Translations under genes and position numbers: made by a program | Part shown: in pieces, positions 43,083-57,843 of the stretch | Layout of the letters: each line of letters starts with the position of its first letter | Numbering within the stretch: the stretch's first letter is position 1 | Origin: Paramoeba atlantica | Taxonomy: Eukaryota > Discosea | DNA: 64,000 nt | Reading direction: 5' to 3' | Assembly: GCA_977017575.1 (NCBI GenBank) | Contig: CDRNVI010000148.1 | Coordinates: 283,041-347,040 of the forward strand | The notes under the pieces: generated by a model | Databases searched by the model: none | Seen by the model: only the letters and a program-made list of their open reading frames with translations | What the model was told of the DNA's origin: nothing

Positions 43083-45412
43083 TTAGCCAGATGAAGGTGA
43101 AGGTGGAGGTGGTGGACTTGGAGATGGTGGATTTTTTCCTGGTTGGAGTGGTAGAGATTGAAAAGAGGTAACTTTTGCCCCATATTCTTTCTCATTGTAC
43201 TGAACCACAATAAATCCTTCTTTGTTTTGGATAATTGGGGTGGTTACCACGTTCAAACTTCTTTTGACATTCGCTATCAATCGAACAGGAACTGGATTCT
43301 TGGTTTTCTCGAAAAATGCGAGTGACAAATCAGCACACCAAATGGAAGACCCTCTTTGATAAATCAAACGAACTCCTTCACTCATTGCAGTCAAACTTAA
43401 CATTCTTCCAGAAAAATCAAAAACTTCATCAACAACAGAAGTTCCTGGCCAGGATAACTGCACTTCCCCTTTCTTTTGGACAGTACTTTCCAAACAAAAG
43501 TATTTCTTCTGATTCTCAATTCCAAACACCATCGATTGCATTTTAAATCTGAAAATATAAAAAAATTAAATCATTTTTTTGTTGTTGTTCTTCTATTTTA
43601 GATGTTTGGTTGGTTTGAAAGAATTTAAAATAAAAAAAAGAAAAGAAAAAAAGAAAATGGAACCCGCTTTTAGTGGGAAATGAGAAACTTTGGAGTGGAT
43701 CTAGTTTCCATGAGAGAGCATGAAGTTCTCCTTTGGGAACAGAAAACCCAACTATTTGTTGTGGAGAACTATCACCAAGAATTACAGGATTTCCATAACT
43801 TCTCATTTGAAAGCTTTGAACACCATCATTTTCTTGAAAAGCTGCCAAAGTAAACATCTCATTCACTTCCAACGAGAGACAAACTTTAAAATGAGTGATA
43901 TTTCCAAAAACTAGTGCACTCTTTTTCCCATCTGTGTTTTCTGTTTTGTTTTTCAAAAATACAATTAATAATCTCAAATTGAAAAGATAATGTAAAAATC
44001 AAATCAAATCAAAATCAAAAAAAGAAAGAAAAAAAGAAGACCTGCAAGAGAATAAAAATCAAGTGATAAAAAGTTGTCGAAGAGCGAACGAAACTCAAGT
44101 TGTTTCGAAAATTCGTTGTTTTCATAAGTTTGAATAAGAATGTCCCATTTCGAAGCAGTCTCATAATACCAAAATCCTGTCACAACACCATTCTCCTAAA
44201 TTAAAAAAAAAAAACATTTCAACAAAAATGAAAAGAGAAAAATGAAGAGAAAAAAAAAGAAAGAAGGAAAAAGAAAGAACTTGAAGGAGACCCAAACAAG
44301 TGCTTTGAATCAAAGGTTCATCAATGGGAAAAACCACACTCGTTGTTTCAACCTTCTCACCCCTATTTTTGAATGAGTTAAAAAGCAATTTTGTGAAAAA
44401 GAGAGAAGAAAAGAGAGAGGAAAGAGAAAAGAGAGAGAAAGAAAAAAACGAACTGAAATGACACTAAACAATTTTCAATTTGAGAGGAAGGTTCTCTCAC
44501 TTCAATGTGTTCTTTCATTTCAACACGAGAGAGAAAGAGAGAACAAGAACAGGATGTACTTGTATAAAATAGAGCAACTTCCTCCTCATCAACCACCACA
44601 CTCCCTGAGAAATTACATTCTCCAAACGCAAGTGGACCCAAAAATGTTGGTACTGTTTCTCCATCCTCTTCTTCTTCTTCTTCTTCTTCTCCAAAATTAT
44701 CAAATTCTTCTGGACATTCAATACAACTGTATGGTTTGTCTCCTTTCTCCCGATCGTATTTAACTAATGGGATTTTCCTCCCCAAATCAGCTTCTGCTCT
44801 TTCCCACAAATCATGGCGACAATTTGACAAAGCTAGAAGGCTACTCTCGCGCGCTGGTTTGTACAGATTGTCCATGTAAACAGTTGGATCCATGAGCAAC
44901 TCACTGTTAATACTGCGGAAATTGACTTCAAGGAAACGGCGGAGGTCTTCTGTTTTGTATGGTCCTCTGGATTGACACGATCCAGTGCACCATTTTGGGT
45001 GCCATACATTGTTTCCAATCATTGTCGAGCATCCAGGGATACAAGTGGGGCTTGGTCCAGGAGGATGGCACCAGTTGTCAGAACCAGTACCCCCATCATC
45101 TGCATAGTAACAGAAGAAATGATTGTTTTTCACGTTCAAAATAAAACCAGCAGAACCCCCACCAAAAGGAATATTATGTCGATTGCACAAGGCACATGAG
45201 ATATGGTCATTTGAGCGATTGTTGACTGTCCAAGGTTTATGACCACCATTTTCTTGTCCATCGAAGGTGTGGGTGAGGACGCCAGCGTCTGCGAGTGTGG
45301 GAGCATCGACAGTCGCTGAGTATCTTACTTTGTTAAGGTAGTCGGCAAAATCTGAGGAAGCTAACGATATCAGGAGTGTTCCCACAACAACAACCACACT
45401 GAAAACATGCAT
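43083..45412 (-). CDS. Large secreted Cys-rich protein, unknown family, copy C
   Basis: Exons 45412-44454, 44362-44281, 44195-44042, 43940-43664 and 43548-43083 give 645 residues. One extra Val lies in the signal peptide (MHVFSVVVVVGTLLISLASS). The Cys-rich core (NWCHPPGPSPTCIPGC) and the internal FDFSGRMLSLTAM segment equal those of the sister copies. Pro/Ser tail PPSPSPPPPPSPSSG. It is divergent from the ankyrin gene, sharing a ~320-bp promoter region. Confidence 0.72.
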
Positions 45413-45739
45413 CCCCTCTTTCTCTTCTCTTCCCTTTTCTCCCTTCCTTTTCTCCCTTTCCTTTTCTCTTCCTTTTCTCTTCCCTTGTCTCTTCGCTCAA
45501 AAAAAAACCCAAACCCAAAAAAAGACACAGTTTTACAAAAAAGGAATTTACCTAAAAAAGGAATATTCGTTTTTCTCTCTTTTCTCATCATCACCAGAAA
45601 TCTCCCCACAGACATAAAATAATCAAGAGAAGAAGACGACTCTTTCTCGTCACAACACACGCAGAGTCGAAAAAACCCCCGTGGAAAGGAAAAAACAAGA
45701 AAAACAACATACATCAAGAAAAGAAGATGGATAAAACAG

Positions 45740-45894
45740 AAAACTTATTGAAGCGATTGAGAAAGGAGATGAAGAACTTGTCGAAGTTCTTCTTCAAAAC
45801 AAGACTCAACAATTGGATGTAAACTTTCGAGATGAGGTTTTCAAAACCTGTTTTTTCTCTCTTTTTTTCTTTCTCCTATTTTTCTTTCTCCTTT

Positions 45895-45962
<68 letters not shown>

Positions 45963-47553
45963 GAAGTTTGTTTCTTTGTTGTTAAGTATGGAGGGACCCC
46001 TCTTCAGTTTGCTGTTCAGAAAGAAAGTAAACAAATGATGAAAATTCTTCTTGAACACGGATCCAATGTCGATCTTCAAGATAATGTTTTGATTTTTCTT
46101 ATTTTCTTTTTCTTTTCTTTTTGTTTTCTCATCTTTATTTGTTTGTTGTAAGAACCTCAAATTAGTTGAGATGGAGTGGTGAAGAGGGTGAGAAATGGTT
46201 GTGATGATATTTGTTTTGTTCTTTTTTTTGATTCTTCTTTTTGTTTTCAGGGTGGATGGACTGCTCTTCACAGTGCTGCTTCCAGTGGTTGGGAAGATAT
46301 TGTGAAGACTCTTCTTGAACATGGATAAAATATTGATCTTCAAGATAATGTTTTGATTTTTCTTTTTTTTTTTCTATCTGTTTTTCTCATTTTTATTTTG
46401 TTTGGTTTTTCTGATGTGATGGGGAGAGGTGAGGGTGCGAGATGGTTGTGTGTGATGAAAATTGTTTTATTCTTTTTTTGATTTTTTTTTTTGGTTAAGG
46501 TTGGAGGGACTGCTCTTCACATCGCTGCTTTCAAAGGTTCTGAAGAAGTTGTGAAGATTCTTCTTGAACAAGGATCCAACATTGATCTTCAAGATGATGT
46601 TTTGATTTTTCTTTCTCTCTTTATATCTGCTTTTCTCATTTTTATTTGTTTGGTTTTTTCTGATGTGATGGGAGTGAGAGTGAGGTGGTTGTGTGATGAT
46701 GAAAATTGTTTTGTTCTTTTTTTGATTCTTCTTTTTGTTAAGTGTGGTCAGACCGCTCTTCACTTTGCTGCTTTCAATGGTTATGAAGAAACTGTGAAAA
46801 TTCTTATTGAACACAGACCTGATGTCGATCTTCAAGATGATGTTTTGATTTCTTTAATTCTCTTTTTCTTTTCTTTTTGTTTTTTCAAATTTACTTGTTG
46901 TTGTTTGAATCTCAAATTAGTTGAGATGGAGTGGTGAGAGACGGTTGTGATGATAATTGTTTTGTTTTCTTCACTTTTTTTAAAAACTTCTTTTTGTTTT
47001 AAGGGTGGATGGACAGTTCTTCACAGAGCTGCTTTCCGTGATAGTGAAGATATTATGAAGATTCTTATTGAACATGGATCCAACATCGATTTTCAAGAGA
47101 GAGTTTTGATTTTGATTTTGATTTTCTTTTTCTCATTTTTATTTGTTGTTGTTCTTGATCTGATGGGAGGGTAAGATGGTTGTGTGATCAATTGTTTTGT
47201 TCTTTTAAAACTTCTTTTTGGAAAGAATGGATGGACAGTTCTTCACATAGCTGCTTCCAAAGGTTTTGAAGAAATTGTGAAGATTCTTCTTGAACATGGA
47301 TCCAACTTTCGCCTTCAAAATAATGTTTTGATTTTCTTCTTTTTTTTCCAGTTTTATTTGTTTTTACTGTTTGATTGTTATTGTTGTGAATTGGGGGGAG
47401 TGTGGAGTGATTCTTTTTTGAACTTTCTTTTTTGTTTAGGAAGGGAAAACAGCCTTTGATATTGCACTAAATGAAAGAATTGTTGAACTGATTACCAAAT
47501 TTGAAGAATGGGTTGATTTAAGTTTTTCTTCCTCTTTTTCTTTTTCATTTTAA
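45740..47553 (+). CDS. Ankyrin-repeat protein, one repeat per exon (possibly decayed)
   Basis: Exon 1 (to ~45833) codes LIEAIEKGDEELVEVLLQNK. Six exons of exactly 99 nt follow, each one 33-residue ankyrin repeat in phase 0: 45987-46085, 46251-46349, 46500-46598, 46743-46841, 47004-47102 and 47226-47324. The last exon is 47440-47553. Repeats read GGTALHIAAFKGSEEVVKIL and so on, ending NIDLQD(N/D). Two faults are visible. The nearest ATG (45727) is out of frame with exon 1; the remnant at 39.7 kb has about 7 extra bases there. The second repeat exon has a TAA at 46326 where sisters have TCC. An upstream exon and skipping of that exon could save it. A protein-binding scaffold is expected. Confidence 0.6.
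45896..45961 (+). repeat. TTTC tetranucleotide array, intronic
   Basis: About 16 TTTC units in intron 1 of the ankyrin gene, likely length-variable. Confidence 0.85.
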
Positions 47554-47948
47554 TTTGGGAAACTGAAAAAAAGATTGAATCTTTGTTGTAGGGCAAAAAT
47601 ATCAAACCAGCAACTCAAAAAAATGAAAACTAAACTCTGAGAGAGAGAGAGTTGAGGAAAGAACTTTCAGAGCATCAGAAAGCGACACTCACAAATTCAA
47701 TCATTGCCAAAAACTTTATGAAAGTTCATCCAATAAACTTTATGAAAGTTTATCCAATAAACTTTATGAAAGTTTATCCAATAAAATTGTTTTTGTTCCC
47801 TTGAAAAAGAAAGAACTGAAAACAAAAAGACAGTGCAACAAACAACAAAATTATTTTCGAAAAATTGAAATTTTTATCGCAGTTTTAAAATTTTTGTTTT
47901 TGTTTCTCTTCTCTTTTTCTGTTGTTTGTTTGTGTTTCTTTTGAGAAG
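47554..47948. other. Spacer between ankyrin gene and ubiquitin protease
   Basis: This 395-bp spacer contains the ankyrin 3' flank, whose relative is at 42668-42775, and three 24-bp tandem units at 47711-47782. The protease promoter should lie at its right end. No gene. Confidence 0.5.
47711..47782 (+). repeat. 24-bp tandem repeat, three units
   Basis: The unit AAACTTTATGAAAGTTTATC plus CAAT occurs three times, differing by one base in the first unit. Each unit contains the palindrome AACTTTATGAAAGTT-like core. Confidence 0.8.
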
Positions 47949-52589
<4,641 letters not shown>

Positions 52590-52617
52590 CTCCCAATAAT
52601 AATAATTTAATGAATTA

Positions 52618-55132
52618 CTAAAATTCGGATTCCTTTTCTTCTTCTCTGAGTTTAATAACTCCTAGTTCAACCAATTTGAGGAGAGCAGACGTCGCTGTCT
52701 GAAGAAAGGTGAGTTCTTTTCAAAGAAAAAGAAAAGAAGAAATTTTGAAAACCTCTTGAAGAGCATCTTTCTTGGATTCAGAAGACCCAAAGACCCAAAT
52801 ATCCTGATCTGGCTGAAAAAAAAATTGACATAATTTACCAAATTACAAAAAAAAAAGAATTTTTTACGTTTGAGTTCTCTCGAATTGGGAGAGAAGTTGC
52901 AGCAGTATAAACGCAAGAGTGAGGAGGTCCATTAGACTAAAAATCAAAATTAAAGAAAGAAGAAAGCTCAAGCAATTTTTAAAAAAATTCAACCACAAAA
53001 TAGTAAGTTGGCAAGTAATCAAAGTGGGTGGTGCAATAAGTCCGATAAATTTCCTTTGGAAGGCAAATGATCTTTTCATCCAACCGAAAAGTGTTCTGAA
53101 ATAAAGAGGGAAAAAGAATTTTTCAAAAGTCAAAATCATATCGAAATTGAAATTGGCACAGAAAGAGAAAAATACATAAATTTTCTTCAGAATTTCTTGT
53201 CCCTGTGATTTTTCTGAAGGATGTGGCAAGATTGGCTTTCGAAGGACTAAAGACCTATCAAAAAGACTTAGATAATCGAACCTTCGAAGCAAAAAAATTA
53301 CCCAAATTAAAACCTTCGAAATCGATCTCCCAAACCGAATATATTTTTCTCACAGGAAACATTCCAAACATGTAGATGTGCCCTCTTAAGACAAAAAAGT
53401 TGTTAAAAATCAAAACAAACAATCTTTCCTCCCTAAATAAGCTCAACCTGATGGGCTTCTGTTTTCGTTACACCAGTCCCATAAGCAACCAGGGTTTTCT
53501 GATTTCGAAGTGAAACTCGCATCTAAAAAAAAAAATCTCAATAAAAACTTCAGTTGTTTCGGCTTCTTCTCAAAAAATACCTCACAAGTAAAAGTCTTTG
53601 GGGATTGAGAAATTTCTTGATGATAGTTCACTTGGATATCATCCACTCCATTCTCAGAAAAGATATTTTGAACCATTTTTTTTATATGTTGAAGGACTTG
53701 ATCTGGAATAGAAGGAAGAGCCTGAATTTTATCCCTCTAAAAAGTCACGCCAGTGAGTCAAAAAATAATAGAAGAGAAGAAAATGAGAAAAAACTTTTTG
53801 GGGAGACATTTCAGGAGAAGGGTCTCGCTTCCTACAGAATTTATTCTGAGAAAAGAAAGAAAAAACAACAATGTAATGAAAAACCTTTTCTGTCCAGAAT
53901 TTTGAGGCTCATCATTTGTTGATTCAACCCTGTGGAACCCAAAGATTAAAAAAGAATTCGATAAAAAAATGAAAAAAATGGAATGGTGAAACTCATTTTT
54001 GTTTTTCTCGAGAAATTTGTTTTTCTGAATTAAGAATTCAAAATCCACAAATTCTGGAGGAGGTTCAAGCTTTCCCAGAGATCTATCCCAAAGCACTGCT
54101 AAAATAGTTCTTGCTGCTTCAATTTCTGCCTGCTCTCAGCCGAATAAGATTCAAAATTTCGAAAATTATTTTCAATGAGATAAAAAGGAACCGCTTTTCT
54201 TGATCTTGCAACCCCATATCCTATTTCTGGTTCACAATTCGGATAATTTGGTAACACGACCTGCCAAACATTGAGAAAGAAGATCTCCAAATTAATTTGG
54301 GAAGGTTAAATTGGAACCTGGGAAAGATAGTTTCGAGGGTGTTCATCGGTGTAAGTGGTCCGGTATAGAGGTGGATTTTTAAAATATCTCTGAAAGCACA
54401 AAAGTGAGAAGAAGAAAAAAAAAAGGGGGAAATCTCAGAGTACAAAAGAATACAAACCAAACACCACCCATTCAAAACAGACTTATTTTTAGGATCAAAG
54501 CTATCTCCTTTTGAGCTTTTTTTCGCTTTGGAATTCTGATCCTTTGGTCCAATTCCTTGAAACTAAGAAAATTTAAATTAATGCAAACAGATGGAGAGAA
54601 GGGCGAAAAGGAAGAAGAACTTTGAGAATCTCCAAGGCTTTTGCGCATGCAATCTTTTCTGCTTTTTTTTTCGAAAGTGAAGTCCCCTACAACAAAAATC
54701 AATTAACTCTTGAATTAATTGGTTTCTTTGAGAACATAATAATACCTTGACCATAAATTGTTCTGAGTGTTGAATTGGGGGAACAACGAGCTATTTCAGT
54801 TCTCATTATCAAATTAAGCCACCTCATTCAGAAAAGAAATTTACCTGAACTAAAAAAATATTCGAATCTCCAATGAGCTTTGAATCCACTTTCACATTCT
54901 GCAAATTGGTATTTGAGAGCTCGAATTTGAATTAAAAATAGAAAAAAACACAAACTCCCCCAGATCGAAAGACTAAATCGTACAAAATTCCTTGCGCCTC
55001 GGCCAGTCTCCGTGGCCCAAAAAATTCCTTTGAAAAGAAAATCTCTCAGAAAAAAATATCTTTGAACTGAACCATCACAACCACAAATGTCACCTGCGAG
55101 TCCTTGAGATCGATATCCCAATGATCCGTCAT
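52618..55132 (-). CDS. Multi-dsRBD double-stranded-RNA-binding protein
   Basis: Many small exons (about 16) run from ATG 55132 (MTDHWDIDLKDSQ) to TAG 52618. At least three dsRNA-binding-domain C-terminal halves are visible: GQGTSLSKKKAEKIACAKAL (~54620), AEIEAARTILAVLWD (~54100) and GSSESKKDALQETATSALLK (~52700). A fourth is GTGVTKTEAHQ (~53460). Each shows the basic KKxAExxAAxxAL helix that contacts the RNA groove. N-terminal halves (strand regions such as RTIYGQG and KTLVAYGTG) precede them. No helicase, RNase III or deaminase motif is seen. It probably acts in RNA silencing, RNA transport or double-stranded RNA sensing; this is inference. Exon borders are partly provisional. Confidence 0.65.
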
Positions 55133-55197
55133 GCGTCAAGTCGACCAAAAAACAAGAACTCGAAAACAACAAACGGTTCGAAAGGAAGAAAAAAAAA

Positions 55198-55449
55198 ATG
55201 TCAAAAAAGTCTCCAAGAATAAGAGTAGCACAGCCCAACTCCAAAATATTCGTCGATAATCTCCCACCTGCTTCATTTCTTTTCGTTCTCTCATCCTACC
55301 TTCTTGGAATAACGAAAACAACATATCTTGCAAATGTGTTGACATCAAAATCGTCTCCAGGTTGGAGTCTGGGAGTTTTGGCCCTCTTTTTAGTTGCGAC
55401 CTACACGTCAATCTCACATCCATTGCTCACCCCACTTGGTTCTGGTTAA
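55198..55449 (+). CDS. Small membrane protein, two hydrophobic segments
   Basis: Intronless 83-residue frame starting MSKKSPRIRVAQPNSK, with hydrophobic segments near residues 26-45 and 58-75 and the end HPLLTPLGSG. Size, topology and a C-terminal Pro resemble ER proteins such as Asterix/WDR83OS, but I see no firm signature, so the family is open. The start codon is only 65 bp from that of the divergent dsRBD gene, implying a shared bidirectional promoter. Confidence 0.5.
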   Translation: MSKKSPRIRVAQPNSKIFVDNLPPASFLFVLSSYLLGITKTTYLANVLTSKSSPGWSLGVLALFLVATYTSISHPLLTPLGSG

Positions 55450-55705
55450 CAAATTTTCTTGTTGTTTTCTTCAGTGTTTATTTGGGGACTTTTTTGAGCC
55501 AACCAAAGCTCAAAGTCAATTAGGAGAGAGAACAAGTGATCGATTCATTATCTCTAACCAAAAGAGAAGATTCGCCATAAAACCCTTTCAAACCCCAAAG
55601 CGAACCTTTTTGTTTTCGTTCACTCTCTCTCTCAACCCCATTTTTGGGAAGAGGTAGTTTCCTCTTTGACAGAGATACCACAAGAGATACCAAAAGAGAC
55701 TTTTC

Positions 55706-57599
55706 TTATTCGCTGCTGTGTTTGTGACAAAGTTCTTTCAGCCGAGCATCCGAAAAATTCGGGAGCTTTGTGCCCAGAGTTTGTTCAATCAGTTTCATTC
55801 GTTTTTTATCTTCCGAATTAAGCTGCAGTCAAAAAATTTTAGATTCAAAAAGAACTCTCTTGTTGTTTTGAAAAAATGTTAAGAAAAAAATAAAAAACAA
55901 ACGCGTGACATAAACGAGATTGCAACACCACTCGTACCAGCTCGAGCTGTCCTTCCAATTCGATGGACATGAGACTCTGGATCCTGGCTTAATTCATAAG
56001 CGATAACATGGCTAATATTTTTGATATCTAACCCACGAGCAGCAACATCGGTAGCCACTAATGTTCTCACTTTCCCTCTCTTGAAGTCATTTAACCCATA
56101 TTGACGAGCATTAAAGCTGAGATCGCCATGAAGAGGTTGGACCTGAAACCCTGCAAGATCTAATAATTCTGTGGTTGTATTCACCGATCTTTTCATGTTA
56201 CAAAATATGAGAACCCGTGGATCTGTATTGAAAAAAAAAAATTAGGAAAAAAAACAATTCACCCCAATAAAAAAAAAAAAAAGAGCTCTTTCTTACCTTG
56301 ATGTTGCGAAAAGATAACTTTCAAAATTTCAACTAACTTAGTAAACTTATCAGCCATCCTACATGACAATGCCATTTGTTCGATATTATTGACTGTAACC
56401 TCATTTCCAGTCACATCAATTTCAACTGGATTATTCAAAATTCCTTTTGCGAGTGCCTTCACTCCTTTTGGGATTGTTGCAGAAAATAACATTGTCTGTC
56501 GATCTGTTGGAGTTGCATCAAGAATGAAATCAAGTTGATCCTTGAAACCCATCTCAAGCATTCGATCCGTTTCGTCAACGACTAAATGAGACACTTGATC
56601 TAAAGATACAGCTCCGGTATTCACAAAGTCTGCAAGACGACCAGGGGTGGCGACCAATACTGAACTAGAACGGATAGTTGGAAGTTGTCGGCGAGCGTCC
56701 TGTCCTCCAACTGCACAGCCACACCGTTCGTCGAAGAGTTTGAATACTTGTTGGATTTGAACTGCAAGCTCTCTTGTTGGACAGAGACACAAAGCCCGGA
56801 TTGGAGTTCTTGGACGAAACCTTGAAGAAAATTTTGATTTTCTTTCACTATCTTCCTGTGCCTTTTGTTCATGCAGAAGTTGAAGTGTAGGAAGGACAAA
56901 TGCAACAGTTTTTCCTGATCTATTATTTTGCCAAAATAATATTTTAGGTGAAGGGGGAAAAAGAGAGAATTTAGAGGGAGGAAGAAGAAGAACCCTGTAT
57001 GAGCTTGACCAATTACATCATCCCCACGAAGGAGAGCAGGGATACACTCAGCTTGAATTGGAGTCGGAGTTGTAAACCCCTTCCTTTCGAGAATTTTGAG
57101 GTATCTTTCAAGCAAGAATTAACAACGGTTTTTTAAAAAAAGTCAGTGAAAAATTGAAAAGAAGATGAAACCTTGAAGAAACACCTAAATCGCCAAATGC
57201 TTTGGATGATTTTGGAGAAGATTCACTTGGAAGAGAAACGAAATCTGTTGGGTCGAAATCGAAATTTTTTTGTGGTGTGTTATCAAATCTTTCCCGAATA
57301 AACTTTTCCAATTCTGATTCACTTTCCCTTGAATATTTTCTCTTATCATTTCGCCCAAATTTAAGTTCTTTTGGTTTTTCATGATGTTCTTTTCGATTGG
57401 ATCGCCAAGGTCTCCTCTGTTCCCGAAAATCCTTCGAATGACCATCTGGTCTATACTCGACATCTCGTCGAGAGAGAACTGAAGAGCTTGCAAAAAATCG
57501 GCTTTGAAGAGGAGTTGGTGGAGTAAAACCCAAAGGGGATGCTCTAATCAAGAAAGGGTTGACATGAGACCGAAGGGAAAGGAACGAACGAACGGACAT
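55706..57599 (-). CDS. DEAD-box ATP-dependent RNA helicase, probably mitochondrial
   Basis: Exons 57599-57172, 57104-56994, 56919-56297, 56222-55903 and 55822-55706 join in phase. The N-terminus (MSVRSFLSLRSHVNPFLIRA) is rich in Arg/Ser without acids, like a mitochondrial presequence. An in-frame ATG 27 codons upstream is less likely. A charged linker follows, then all helicase motifs: Q motif FTTPTPIQAECIPAL, motif I AHTGSGKT (split by an intron), Ia PTRELAVQ, Ib TPGRL, II with DETD in place of DEAD, III SAT, IV LIFCNMK, V RGLDI and VI HRIGRTARAG. It unwinds or remodels RNA, probably in organelle ribosome assembly or RNA turnover. The DETD variant keeps the catalytic acids; it differs from the usual DEAD. 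Confidence 0.92.
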
Positions 57600-57843
57600 C
57601 GAGCTCAAACGGCTCAACAACAAGAACACGTCAAAAAGAAAAGAAGAACGCAGAATTTTTCGAAGAAAGGAAATCAGCAACCCAGTAACTCAGGAGCTCA
57701 GTTTTGCTTTTCCGTGCGAAAACTGGGCTCTTCTGTACCGAGCTCCTTATTTTTTTGCGTTTGTTTGTTTTTCTCTCTGTCTGGTTCGGTATTTTGCATT
57801 TCACCTCGGTTCTGTCTTGAGACACACAAAAAGGACTGAAAAC

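Noticed and set aside
57504-57839. Plus-strand 111-codon frame overlapping the helicase N-terminus
   Set aside because: It is antisense to the mitochondrial-presequence exon and has no family features.
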